The notes under the pieces are model-generated. The model had not been told where the DNA came from. It did not search any database and saw nothing but the letters and a program-made list of their open reading frames with translations. From Jacaranda mimosifolia (Eukaryota > Streptophyta > Magnoliopsida > Lamiales > Bignoniaceae): a stretch of DNA of 64,000 nucleotides. This document shows positions 36,653 to 49,600 of this stretch, one piece after another (the stretch's first letter is position 1; each line of letters starts with the position of its first letter). The stretch is taken from assembly GCA_018894105.1 (NCBI GenBank), contig CM032133.1, positions 18,490,501 to 18,554,500 of the forward strand, read 5' to 3'. Both the position numbers and the translations under genes were made by a program.

Positions 36653-39020
36653 ACACAGTAATCAAATTGCTTTGCTTATGTGAATTAGAGAGAAGAAAAG
36701 TATAAAAGAATAAGAATGGTGACTAAAAATATATTATTATAAAACATAATTTATTTTATAGCGTTGTTTCTTAAAAGAAAGAAAGATCACAATGCAATAT
36801 TAATTAAGATATTTGGATTAAAAGTTGTACAATAAAATAAGGGAAGTAAAAAAAAAAAAACCAAAGAATGGTTGCATGGACTACACAAAATTAAAAAGTG
36901 AAAATAACAACTCTTGTTAATGAAATTTCATAATTAATAAAAATAATGGACTAGATACAGATCTATGCAATGGTTTCATTGTATAGAATTTTAGAAATAC
37001 TCTCGTGAACAACTCTTGGAGTGGATCAAATTAATTTTTCACTAAATTTTGTAACAATATATTATCCAGTAAATTTGACAATATATTTGTTTCCAAGCTC
37101 TATCATTTGAATTTTAAACTTATATGAGGGGTTGCCAGTATATTATGATTTTTCATAGATAATAGCAACCAAGTCTTTTTTTTTATATTTTAAATTGTAA
37201 CAAATAAATTCCTATATCTCAAAGTACATTATGTAAATAGAAAATATTGAATTTTAAGTATAAAAGTGAGTCATCTTAATAATGTATAGTATGAAAATTA
37301 AGATAATAAATAAGTGTAATAAATATGAACATATACTAGACATAAAGATACTTGAATAGAATATTCAAATATCTCATTGAGAAGTAAATGAAGGTCTACA
37401 TCCATGATATGTTGGTTAAAAGTCTGGAAGAACATGATCATATTGAACATCTATGGGGCACCTTTGACATATTGAGGGTGTATAGGATGAAGTTGAACTA
37501 GGCTATAAATGCACTCTTGGTGTAACAAGTGGTAAGTTCTTGTGATATCTCGTGACAAAAAGAGGTATAAAAGTTAATCTAGAGAAGATTGATTCAATCA
37601 TGAAAATGAAATCACCAAGGAGGGTCAAGATGTGCATATATTAGCTATCCAGTCAAACATTGCAAATAGTTTAATCACAATGGTTCTACGCTTAGGCCCG
37701 GCAGATAGCAAAGACAACAACACGAAACATTAAGAAAGCTTGTCACTATCAAAATCCATGAAGAGCGTCATAGGTGCCATTATCTTATACTAACTGGTAC
37801 TTTAAGCCCATTGGGTTCATTAATAGTGGCACGCAATACCCTACTATCTGCAGTCGAGCCCTCCTAGCCAACAAGTACATATCAAAAAATGAATTTTGGC
37901 ATCCTAGTCCATAAGAGATTGCTACTGAAATCTACAAGACAAAAGATATAATAGCAATTACAAACCGGGGGATATCTCACTTGTATAATCGTTTATTGAA
38001 ATTTGAGAGGCCAACTTTGTTGCTTCACACATATTATTATCATTCAATCATGTTACGTGTCCTATTATGTATTACTAGTTGTATCAGTAAGGGTGTTAAA
38101 GTATATATTTCCCCCACCCTATCAAACTATATAAATACTAGGAAGTTTTCTGGAATTCTGTGTTCTCCCACATTTCTAAGATGAATAGTCAACATAGTTA
38201 AAGGGTAACCAATACTTGAATAATTTGGACAAGACAAGTAAAAAAACTTTGATAAGCTTGGCTTCATATTAGGAATTGAGAATAACTTCCAATTTTGATT
38301 TAATATTGTGGAAGGAGTTGGTCTATTTTGATGTAGGCAGAACAACTTTGTATGAAAAATACTAGGACACTTCCTTTAAGTTGGTTTAGTAGAGAAATAC
38401 ACGCTCTGAAGATATATATATATATATATGTGAAGAGAGGGCTAATGTTTGGAAAACTTCTAAATCAATAGAACAAAAAGAATATTGATGGAAACTTAAT
38501 GATGCTTGTAGGAGATGGAATGAATGAAGAAAAGCAAATGTAAATGATTAGATTATAGAGGGAGATATATTTCCTTACATGAGAACATTAGGCAGTAGGT
38601 TAATAAGTAGACACTAAATGGCCTTAAAAATACATTGACTATAGTTACTTTATTACAGTGTTTTCCAACACTTTGCAATTTGAGGTAATATAGAAGACCA
38701 CAAAGAAATATATTTATCAAATTGTTCCAAATACCAAAATAAAAAAAATACAGAAACATATGACAATGTATAACTAAAATGCTTTAAACTAGCAATCTAG
38801 CCATTACTACAGGGGAATCATAAACAAGCATTAGAATCTTTGTTGTTGAAAGATCAAATAATTCTCTCATCCCCATATTATTCAAAAGTAGGGATATGTA
38901 TGGTGCACAGTAAGCATGGAGATCTCAAGACAAGTAGGAAGATGGAACGAATGCGTTAACATAGAAACCTTGGAAATAACTTTTTTTATATGCTACTATG
39001 ATTAGCTTGAAAGCATAAAC
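36653..39020. other. gene-free spacer with an old gypsy scrap
   Basis: Apart from the RT fragment at 37388-37640 I see no gene. The sequence is AT-rich, with a TA run at 38409-38429. Confidence 0.5.
37388..37640 (+). pseudogene. Ty3/gypsy reverse transcriptase fragment, Tat/Ogre-like
   Basis: Readable in shifting frames: M-K-V-Y-I-H-D-M-L-V-K-S (the Y-V-D-D-M-L-V-K-S catalytic palm with D changed to H), H-D-H-I-E-H-L, F-D-I-L-R-V-Y-R-M-K-L-N, then G-K-F-L and M-K-S-P-R-R-V-K after two frame changes and stops. The D-M-L-V-K-S form is typical of Tat/Ogre-type gypsy elements. Old, short and non-functional. Confidence 0.75.
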
Positions 39021-40062
39021 AATTAATCATTAGACATGGATGCTCAACCCTATTGAGGTATCATTTCTTAAAATTAGATCTCGAACAGTGAGGTAAGCAA
39101 AAAAATTATAAAGTATCTCAAAACCCATAATTCCTTAATTTGGGATAAGAGCAGATGTCATTATAATCCCTCCACAAAATTGCACTAGAAAATGTGGCTT
39201 CATCATTAATGTATTAAATTCATGACTTTTTTCCACTTAAGGTGGGAACTTACCTTCAGCAGGAGATGCTTTGAAATCATAATCAAAGAGAGAGTCATAC
39301 GTCACTTCTTTTGGTGACAACAAATTAAATGAATCCTTGATAAATCTTGGAAATGATTATTTTCAAGGATGAGCCCAAGAAATTTTTGGGCTCTTACGTT
39401 TATGGTGGGATACACCTCTTACGTTGTTCTTGGGCTTAGAAAGTCAATAGGCTGTTGGACTCTGTGAGGCTCAAGTGACTTGTTGACATAGCAATGACAC
39501 AATTAAAAAGGTAAGGAATAAGTTACAGTAAAATAATAGGAAGATTAAAAAAAAAAAAAGGGAAGAAGAAGAAGAAGAAGAAAGTAAAATTTGAGAGAGA
39601 AAAAATGGGTTAGAGAGGATCTAGCAATTATATATATATATTCTACAATAAGATTAATTTTATTAATTGATTAAATAACATATTAAATTAATTATTTTAA
39701 GAAATACATAATTTAGACCCACATGATTAAAAATTGACTTTAAGTAAAATTTTGAAAATAGAGATTGTCAGGATATATTGATGCAAGGATCGATGTTTGG
39801 TCCTTTTAAGTAATTAACTTCTTCTTCACGCAAATGCGCTAATAGTAGTTGATTGAAGGAAATAGGGGAGGTCATGCAAGCGTGACTGCTTAAATCACCC
39901 ATCAAAAGTCTAATTTGTACCCAATATTAAAAGCATAAATTTTAGTATAATTATAAATTTTCAGTACAATACAAAGTTATAGATAAGCAATTCAACAAAT
40001 GAAATAAGAATTCAAATCCAACTTGATGCATTTAAACCTTTTGAATGTATATATAAACATGA
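39021..40062. repeat. duplicated segment, copy 1
   Basis: About 1 kb closely matching 43641-46383 minus the CACTA-like insert. Shared landmarks: ATTAGACATGGATGCTCAAC, GGTGGGAACTTACCTTCAGC, GATGCAAGGATCGATGTTTG and TTTTGAATGTATATATAAAC. Identity of the sequence is unknown; it does not encode a recognisable protein. Copy 1 has a shorter GAA microsatellite (about 39563-39582). Confidence 0.9.
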
Positions 40063-40374
40063 AACCAACAAAAGCCACAAAGATTACACGCCCACAACCG
40101 AGATAACTACCGAATAGCACCACAGATTTTATATCGGGGGGGAGGGGGGAGGGGGAAGGTTACACACTTCAGGAGGCACAGAACGCAGGAAATTAATCGA
40201 GGGACCTGTATGGGAACTCTCGCTATTCTCCTTATGATCAGAGACACCTCTATTCGGGGTTGTTGAATTGCATTTCGTTGAACCACAATGTGAATAGCCA
40301 CCAAGACTGCATGGATGTGAAGATGCTTTATTCAGTGATCCAGGGTCACCATGTGAATGTTACCAGGTGACACC

Positions 40375-40527
40375 CTAGTACACATCCATCCACATAAAGT
40401 GGTCATCGTGATCACGACCTCTAGGGCACTTGTAAAACCAATGTCCGGGATTCTTAGAGGTACGAGATAGATGTAGGACCATAGGTCCACCACCACAAGG
40501 GCATTGCGGTGATGGTTTCAACTGCAT
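40375..40527 (-). pseudogene. GRF-type zinc-finger exon or gene fragment
   Basis: Fifty codons from an ATG at 40527 to TAG at 40375 encode C-P-C-G-G-G near the start, N-P-G-H-W-F-Y-K-C-P in the middle and H-F-M-W-M-D at the end, matching the GRF zinc finger (C-x-C...G-R-x-F-Y-x-C...F-x-W). The fourth Cys ligand appears to be replaced by His or lost (D-D-H-F). ATGCAG just before the Leu codon at 40521 could instead be a splice acceptor, so this may be an internal exon. No upstream exon was identified. Such fingers occur in topoisomerase III, APE2 and transposon-associated proteins; which one is undecided. Confidence 0.5.
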
Positions 40528-43500
40528 TTCACAAACGCATCCGTATACAAACACATAGTACTTAAAGATACACGATCGACAAAAGATCAATTCAGAAGCT
40601 CAAGCGTAAGAACATTTTACATTACGTGATTGAAACTTATTTTTTAAGTCCTTTTGTTATAAAGAAGTTGGAACAAACATGAAGTTGTATATTCATATGT
40701 AGTAGTAACATAGTGATGAGTGCACTACTGGGTACCTCAAAACATGTAGACCTTATTCGTTAATTCTAGTTACCACATCGGGGATACTGCTCCTCATGCA
40801 CTACTGGGATTCAGGCTAAAAACAGAGATCTCGTAATCTAATATATAACTTTGATATGTTGCGCACCTATGTTGATCAAAATACGCGCAGTCCGGGTTAT
40901 TTGACTCGAACTCAACCAACAGATGTGAATTTTGATGCATCACTTACACCCTAAATTGGAACAGAACATAATAGATTTTCATAAGCTAATGGCCTCATAT
41001 ATTTAGCAATTAGAACATACAAGGATTATGACTTCATCTTTCCAAATTAATCAAAAGAAATTTGGAAATATATAATTTCAAGGAGTAGAGGCTAGAGATA
41101 TCTGGAAACACCTTAAACAAATAATCTAGACGTAAGCACTCAAGCAGATCCCTTGAACCGGAGTGCAACGGTTCTGTACATAAGTTGCCTTCGTTCCTCA
41201 CAAGACACCATATGCTTGCAAGATATGGATTACTATTTGGATATCTTTTGTGTAATATTCCACAAAACCCAGATCAGGAATTTGATATCTTTTAATCGGC
41301 AAGTGAGTCAAGTTAACAAGAATGAAAGCGCCATTGCAAATTACACATTTATACTCAACTTCCCACTTATAGTTCACTCCTATGAATAGTAGACAGCGTA
41401 TTGCGCAATCAAAATCCAAATTAGCCTAAAATTACAAGCTACAACCATAAACAACATATTTTTTATTTCAGCCTATGTTGGTAACATTTTATTTCATTAT
41501 GTGCATTTATACAATCTAAGCAATTCAACCACAAATAGAGATCTCACATTTGATACAAAAGGATGGAACTCCATACCTAGACTGGGCTATGAGAAACACA
41601 AGAGCCGTGGTGTCTACTGCAGGCAGATTTGCCTAAATAACGAGCAAAGCAACACACCGTTGAAGAGAAATGGCAACGAGTTTTGGGGAAAAACTTGTGT
41701 TTAACAATTTCTGAGTGTGATGAACAGTCCGTAAGTGAGTGCACGTGGTTTGACAAGCAATTGAATGACGAAGGGTATAATGGACCCGTTCTAACGGAGG
41801 ACAAATATGGAATTGCGCCTGAAGAATCAAGGGTAGTAGAGATATTTTGGCTATTTTGCTAATTCAAAGGGGTACGATTACCCTTCAGCCGTGATATCAA
41901 TAGGGTATACTTCAGTGCACCGTAGCAGGCCTCTTCAATTTTGCAGGCTGGCCCGATGACTTAGTCTTTTGCATCAAACAAGCAATAAACTGACATTAGC
42001 TGCTACTATTTTTGCTATCGTGGGATATCAAACGCGGCCATAGTAATTTTAGTGTGTTAGAATAGATTCTAAGTTTAAGACATTGCCTACTTCGAGTTTT
42101 GGCACACTTATCTGCTATGATTTGTGTGAGGTTCAAGTTGAAGGACACCTTATTATGGTCTAATCAATCGAGAAACTGAGAGTCTAATCTCAAAACAGAG
42201 GATTAAAATTAGGGAAAATTGTTGGAATTTTTAATAGATAAGAAAGAGAATAGTTCAATTCTTAAGCCGCTTGGTTAAGGAAGATCTCAACGATGAGGTT
42301 CTAAAAGAGTGAAATAAATGTTATAATATTTATTATCCAACATTAAAAGTATAGAAAACGTAAGAGGGTATATATATAGTAATGTGCCTAGCACATGCGT
42401 TCAAGTAGTCCGAGAAGTAGAGAGACTCATGTTGTGGTGTGCTATGCTAGCGATGGGGCCAATGTTGGAGCCAGAGCTAGAGCTAGAGCCAGAGTTGGAG
42501 TAAAAGTGAATTGGTACTTTAGGCACACTTTGCACATGCGTCTCATTGCGAGTGGCTCTATGCACCAGAGCCTTTGAGTTCTTTATGAATAGATTTTATT
42601 TAATTTTGAGCTAAATTGAGCTAGAACCACCAACTAAGTTAGCTCAATTGTGTTAGCTGGAAATACTTGATATAGTGTGCCTTTCCAAGATTTTTTTTTT
42701 TTTTAATTGATGTAACCTTTTAGCTTGTGTTAATTAAGAGTTGCTATGGTTAGACCTTCAATTTGCATTAATCGAGAGTTGTATCTAGTCATAACAATTA
42801 TAATAATTTCGAGATACAACCATAATTGTTGGAGACAAGAAAGAAAGTTTATACTAGTTGGAATTTGCTACCAGTTGAATAATAGAAAAAATTAGAAAAA
42901 TATCGGAATACCCCCCACCCCCCCGCAACACACACACACACCAAATAATTTCAATCAAATTATTATGGTATTATAGTCTATAGTTTGAAGTGCATATATG
43001 TTTTATCATAGGAAGCAGATTTGCTGAAATCTGTAGTAGTAATAGGAAACAAATACTGTCTTAAGGGTAGAACATGTAGCACTCAGCTTAGGTTCTATTA
43101 ATGTTAATTTGGACAATAAGTTTAAGTGATATCTCATAGATCCTAATCATATTTCAAGCAAAAATTTCTTCTCTCTTTTGGGGAAAGGGACTACCTCTTC
43201 TTCAACGACTATTATAGTGATTTTCTTCCTATATATTATTAGGGCTAGGTTGATTACTCTTAACTTCTTGATGATTACAATTCTCACCTCTTCAACCTTA
43301 CACTTCATCCCAGGGTCTATCCTGTTGAGCTTGGGATGAGCAACCATATTTCTTTTTCAATATGGATTAAGTGGTAGAATTTCAAATTTTGTGCTAGAGT
43401 TACCTTGAGTTAGCAGGAGATGGCCTTGGGAGCCATAACTTGAGTAAGAGTTCTTCAACTTTGTTTGAGTTGGTTTGACATGGAGTTACCTCATGCCGCT

Positions 43501-43640
43501 AGATGGTGTCTCCCTTGCTGGGCATTTATTGGAGGAGGATGTCAAATGCGACAACTTCTTAGGCTAGCAATCTTACCTGCATTCTCAGCACTGAGTTGCA
43601 ACTTTTCCTACAGACAACACTAATGATGATGAGTAGATCT
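40528..43640. other. gene-free spacer, mixed composition
   Basis: Short minus-strand open frames at 41198-41419 and 41577-41830 have no recognised motif; they could be exons or UTR linked to the GRF finger downstream, but nothing shows it. A short GAGCCA/GAGCTA hexamer repeat lies at about 42465-42500. The 42215-42600 block begins GTTGGAATTTTTAATAG, like the start of a copia LTR, but no second copy supports that. Confidence 0.4.
42465..42500. repeat. short hexamer repeat GAGCCA/GAGCTA
   Basis: About six imperfect units of GGAGCCAGAGCTAGAGCTAG-type sequence. Confidence 0.75.
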
Positions 43641-44186
43641 ATCATTAGACATGGATGCTCAACCCTATTGAGGTATCATTCCACAAATACCATTTGTAGG
43701 AAACTTTGTCTTAAAAAAAGATCTCAAACGGTGAGGTAAGGCAAAAAAATTATAAAGTATCTCAAAACCCATAATTCCTTAATTTGGTATAAGAGCAGAT
43801 GTCATTATAATCTCTCCACAAAATTGCACTAGAAAATGTGGCTTCATCATTAATGTAATAAATTCATGAATTTATTCCACTTAAGGTGGGAACTTACCTT
43901 CAGCAGGAGATGCTTTGAAATCACAATCAAAGAGAGAGTCATACGTCACTTCTTTTGGTGACAACAAATTAAATGAATCCTTGATAAATCTTGGAAAGGA
44001 TTATTTTCAAGGATGAGCCCAAGAAATTATAATCCTTTATGGTGGGATACACCTCTTACGTTGTTCTTGGGCTTAGAATGTCAATAGGTTGTTGGACTCT
44101 GTGAGGCATCAAGTGACTTGTTGACATAGCAATGACACAATTAAAAAGGTAAGGAATAAGTTACAGTAAAATAGTAGAAAGATAAA

Positions 44187-44231
44187 AGAAGAAGAAGAAG
44201 AAGAAGAAGAAGAAGAAGAAGAAGAAGAAGA
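44187..44231. repeat. (GAA)n microsatellite, expanded relative to copy 1
   Basis: About 14-15 uninterrupted GAA units; copy 1 has about six at the corresponding place. Confidence 0.9.
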
Positions 44232-44438
44232 AAGTAGAATTTGAGAGAGAAAAAATGGGTTAGAGAGGATCTGGCAATTATATATCTTCTAAAATAAGAT
44301 TAATTTTATTAACTGATTAAATAACATATTAAATTAATTATTTTAAGGCCCTAAGACTTTATAAACTACATAATTTAGACCCACATGATTAAAAAAATTG
44401 ACTTTAAGTAAAAGTCTGAAAATAGAGATTGCCAGGAT

Positions 44439-46093
44439 CACTACTAAAAAACAGACTTTTAGTGACCGAAAAATCGGTCACTAATTCAACAAAAATCGGT
44501 CACTGATGTAATTAGTGACCGATTTAGTGACCGAAATGCATGGTCACTAAAACCCTCGTCACTAATTCAAATTAGTGACCGAAACCATCATCGGTCACTA
44601 ATTAGTGACCGCCCATCGGTCACTAATTTTAAAGTATCGGTCACTAATTTTTTCAAGGCCATACATTAGTCGGTCACAATTGGGTCACTAATTAGTGACC
44701 GAAATTCGGTCACTAAATATCAAGATTCGGTCACAAACAATCAGTCACTAATTTGTGACCGAAATTCCGTCACAAATATCAAGATTCGGTCACTAATTAG
44801 TGACCGAAATTCGATCACAAAATAATCGGTCACTAATTAGTGACTGAATTAGTGACCTTTTCGGCCACAATATGTGTCACAAATCAATGACCGAATTTCA
44901 GTCACTAATTAGTAACCAACTGCGTTTCGGTGTAAAATCGGTCACAAAAATTTATTTGCACCAAAAATAATTTATTTAAAAAATTTAAATACCATTTCAA
45001 AATAATGTATAATGAATATTTCACAATCATAACCCATCATCAATTTATAACTCTAGAAATATAATCCATAACACCAATGTATAAGCATAAAAATAACAAT
45101 TCACACAACCATAATCCAAAATCATATGTTTAAACCAACACATCCAAATATAAGTTTAAATATCAACAACAGTACGTAGCAAAAAAATAAACTAACTCTC
45201 ATTGTCACCTCCGTTATTGTCATTTGAACCACCACCATGTCACTGCCTCTACACCTGCACAATTAAATAAAAATATTATATAATCATAAAAAAATTCAAA
45301 AAAAATTAAAAATTCAGAAAAAAAAAAAAGAAAATGTTGGTGGCTCATACTAAAAAGTGGGAGCCACCGACCGAGGCCAACAGCAAAGCTGCTGGCTCTC
45401 GCAAAGCCAGCTGCCGCCGCTGGCTTTCGGGAGGCTAGCAGCTTCTGCTGCCTCCGATGAGTAGCTGCAGCGACGGGAGGTGTGCCGAGCGTTTAATAAA
45501 AAAAAAAAAAAAACTCTTACCAATGAGGGCTTGCTACAGCAGCGGGAGAGAGGCAGCAGGGTTTGGGGAAATGTTTTGCTGGGGCTGGCCGCGGGTGTTG
45601 GGGGGGGGGGCTTCTAATGTTTAGTGCAATTTAATTACTTCCTTTTTCTTTTCTTTTAATATTTTGTTTTTATATTTAAATTTTAAACTTTTACTTAATC
45701 ATAATAATTTATACTTTAAATGGTAATTTTTTTAAAAACTTTAAATTCAATATTTCATTATTCAATAGTTTAATGTATGATTTTGAAATTCATATTTATG
45801 TACTTAATATTTTTATATATTATATTTAATGACCGAATTAGTGACCCCAATTATCGGTCACTAAAATTAGTGACCGATGAAAATTTAAAGTGACCAACTT
45901 AGTGACCGAATTCAATTTCAGTCACTAATTAGTGACTGACTCAAGGGGGTCACTGATGTGGTCATTAATCGGTCACTAAGTGGCCAAAATTTTATTAAAA
46001 AAAAATATTTTAGATCGGTCATTAATCGATCACTGATCAGTCGCTAATTAGTGACCGAAAATTCGATCACTAAAAGCCCCCTTTTTTGTAGTG
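44439..46093. mobile_element. CACTA-like non-autonomous element (1655 bp)
   Basis: The left end is CACTACTAAAAAACAG and the right end read inward is CACTACAAAAAAGGGG; both continue to CTTTTAGTGA. CACTA ends with many subterminal copies of one motif identify the CACTA (CMC/En-Spm) superfamily. The motif TTAGTGACCGA and its complement TCGGTCACTAA recur through about 44456-44945 and 45830-46075. The middle (about 45000-45800) has no transposase frame and includes a GC-rich block at 45355-45480. The uninterrupted site is visible in copy 1 near 39770. The flanks (GAT left, GCGAT right) only partly agree with a 3-bp target duplication. Confidence 0.82.
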
Positions 46094-46628
46094 GCGATAT
46101 ATTGATGCAAGGATCGATGTTTGGTCCTTTTAAGTAATTAACTTCTTCATGCAAATGCGCTAATAGTAGTTGATTGAAGGAAATGGGGGAGATCATGCAA
46201 GCGTAACTGCTTAAATCACCCATCAAAAGTCTAATTTGTGCCCAATATTAAAAGCATAAATTTTAGTATAATTATAAATTTTCAGTACAATACAAAGTTA
46301 TAGATAAGCAATTCAACAAATGAAATAAGAATTCAAATCCAACTTGATGCATTTAAACCTTTTGAATGTATATATAAACATGAATCTGATGGATGAATGA
46401 AGATTGTGAAAGAGAAACAAAAGGAAAAAAGAAAAAGAAACAAGAAATTAAAGACATCATTTGCACTTAAAACAATTTCAGGCATATGTAAACTTTGTAC
46501 TAGATAAGTTCTAACTCTTAATTAATAATACTTCAAATAAGTTTGTTGTTAATATTGCATACAATTCTTGAATAAGCAGCTAGATGCCCGCGTTTTTTCA
46601 TATATTGCAGTCATAGGTATGTAATTAT

Positions 46629-49600
46629 TTATGGTTTTTTCATCTCTATAGAGTCCCCTTCACTCGTTCCATACTCACTGCTGTTGAATTCCTGGCTCGA
46701 CATCACCATCTTCCTGAACTTCATCATGTCAGCATTATAGGCACCAGTGTCGTAAGCTCCTGCGTTACCATTGGGGTTATATACTGTGCTTTGGCCTGGC
46801 CTCACACCTTCATTCAAGTCCTCCAGTGATGAGTCTCCTTCTAACGTCCGTGCAATCTAATAATGATTTCATACTTATCAGATAATGTATGAATTTGTAG
46901 GTAAAGAAACACAGACATTACATTTTTTATATAAACAAAAATATGACTTTGTTTTGACTGCTTCAAGCACTCTTAACATTTTGGAACTTTTATTTCAATC
47001 AGTATTTTATTTTCTAATTAAATAAATTTATGTAACGCACAATCAAGTATTTTTTTTTTTTCCAAAAAATATTTAATACACATGAATTGTGTTCATAAAA
47101 TGAAATAAAAAATGCAATGTCAGTTGAAATAGAGTGTTTGAACTACTTTCTTAACATAGCCATATATGTATAATTTTTACCTGGCTCATCTTAGGGCGTC
47201 TTCTTGCTGAATGACGTATACTGGCAGCAGCACACGCAACCATCCGAGACATCTCTTGGGGTACATAGTTACCTTCAAGCCGTGGATCAACTAGTTCATC
47301 GTGATTAATGCTGTTTTCCAGTGCTTTAGATAGAAGAGGCCTTGCCTGTTCATTGCATCATGAAAATAGAAAAAAGTTAATCAATTATTACAACTAATAA
47401 TTGGCCAAATATACATGAAAAGATTTCAATAGATGAATGGAGAACAAACCCAGTCTACTAAGCTGTCTTCCATGATATTATTAGTAAGGTCTACAGGTCG
47501 ACGACCAGTTATTAGTTCCAAGAGCATGACCCCAAATGAGAAAACATCAGATTTTTCTGTGAGCTTGCCGCTTGATGCATACTCAGGAGCCAAGTATCTG
47601 AAATTCACACAAAATGATTTCCTAATCGACAAATGTCCACAAAAAGGACATCCTTTAATTACAGCAACCAATGTAATTTGCACACTCAAAATTCGTATCA
47701 TCGGCTCTAGTCAGACTTCTTAAGACATAGCAAAATTGAAGATATGTGATTGCACTATGCTTATAAAAGTTAAAACCTTTGAGACAAATATAAGTATAGG
47801 TAAATGATGAGGAAAGAAATAACAACTTTAGAACAATATGAAACATCCAAGATTTCTTGTAAGTGTCTTTTCTTTTCTCTTCCAACTAATGATAAAACGA
47901 CCACTGAAAATTCTAACTCGGGTGACCAATAAAAGTGAAAGATACAACCATGCATTTTCTCAGTATGACTTACCCAAAAGTTCCCATGACGCGTGTAGAG
48001 ACATGAGTGTAATTATCAGAAGTGAGTTTAGCCAAACCAAAATCAGCCACCTTCATAATGCAGAAAAAAAAAAAGGTCACAGCTTGAGCCATGTTAACAT
48101 GAGTTCATTACTAATAATAATCCTTTAGGAAACTTGGTTGTTAATATATTACCATGGCCTCAAAGTTGTAGTCAAGAAGAATGTTTGCTGCTTTGATGTC
48201 GCGGTGGATAATTCGAGGGTGGCCTGGAATCGCATAGCAAAAAGATTATGGGAATACATCTAGTCAAATAATATATACGTATATATATTATATAATCTTA
48301 ACACAAACAAGAAAAATATTAATAGTATGGTCATACAATCTTCATGAAGGTAAGCAAGCCCTTTGGCCGATCCCACTGCAATACGAAGCCTAGTTGCCCA
48401 GTCCATGACTGGTTGACCCTTTCCTGCAATTATTGCATATTTGTTTCTTTATCAATAAAAATTTATACCATGAACAACACATATAAGATTCTTACAAGGT
48501 GCTATACAGGATTTATTATCTTAAAGATAATAAAAAGAAGTTATATATGTCTACATTAAGAATTGAAGCTGGTCGTTATCTCTCCATTTTTCCGTAAATC
48601 ACCACAAGGGAAAGAAAAATTAGTGAGAAAATAGTAAGTAAGTTGTCACTAATTATACATTAATCAATAATTAATTTTATTTTACCACACGAATGCTTTT
48701 TCACAAATTTAATAGAACAAAAATAATATTTAAGCTGTTAGTATGAATGATTAGTGATACATTGATAGTGAGAATCTTTACAACACATATTTTGGCATAA
48801 TATTGTCAGTAAGTTGTCCTTATATATACAACTATCACTAGTTGTCAATAATGGTAATTTAATATTAATTTTTCTCACTATTAACCCATATTATAACAAT
48901 AATAAAATTGTTCACTTAAACACAATAAAACTGATCATCACTTAATATATATAAGTAGTGATAATTTTCAAATTGTTACTTATTTTTCTGTCATTAATAT
49001 TAATTTTTTTCTCTTTTTTTTTTTGGAATAGAAATTTGTAAAAACTAGACTTACCATGAAGGTGATGTTCTAACGTCTTATTGGGAACAAATTCATAGAC
49101 GAGCATTCTCTGTCCATTAGCAATGCAATATCCAACAAGGGACACAAGGTGGCGATGATGGACGCGGCTAATGATTTCAACCTCAGCCTGGAACTCTCGC
49201 TCTCCTTGCCCGCTGCCGGACTTTAGACTCTTGACTGCCACCTCTCTCTTATCAGGCAAAACACCTTTGTGTACGAAACCAAAGCCGCCTTGGCCCAACA
49301 AATTGGCTTGAGAAAATCCATCCGTTGCGGCTGCTAGATCTTCATAGGTGAATTGACTCATGGCCCCACCAATAACACCCATTGGTGGTGTAGTTTGCAT
49401 AGGCGTAGGATGTTGTCCTGAGTAATTTGAGCTGAAGTCGCTGCTAGTATTTGCTACTGGTGGTGGAGGTGGTGCACCCCAATTGCCACCCACACCGCCG
49501 ACTGGGGTTGCCATAAAACCAGGCGGAGGAGGAAGCTTACCCATTTGGTCAACATTTTGGGGATTGTTCCACTGGTTGGGAATGGGACTGGGGCCATTGT

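Larger units (their letters stand above)
43641..46383. repeat. duplicated segment, copy 2 (interrupted by CACTA-like element)
   Basis: Matches copy 1 up to 44438 and resumes at about 46094-46098. It carries an extra piece near 43680-43715 and a longer GAA microsatellite. It ends with AACATGA at 46383, where the sequences diverge. Confidence 0.9.

Noticed and set aside
39963..40062. An LTR identity for the duplicated 1-kb segment
   Set aside because: The two copies lack TG...CA ends, primer site, polypurine tract and coding sequence between them.
41577..41830. Cys/His/Ser-rich minus-strand frames as a zinc-finger gene
   Set aside because: Cys and His spacing fits no known finger, two frames are open at once, and no splice or start evidence connects them to the GRF finger.
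42395..42577. Open frame with Arg-Ala repeats
   Set aside because: Produced by the short GAGCCA/GAGCTA repeat; no family resemblance or gene structure.
44456..44945. Regular short repeats resembling a CRISPR array
   Set aside because: Motifs occur in both orientations with irregular spacing at the end of a CACTA element in a plant genome; no cas genes.
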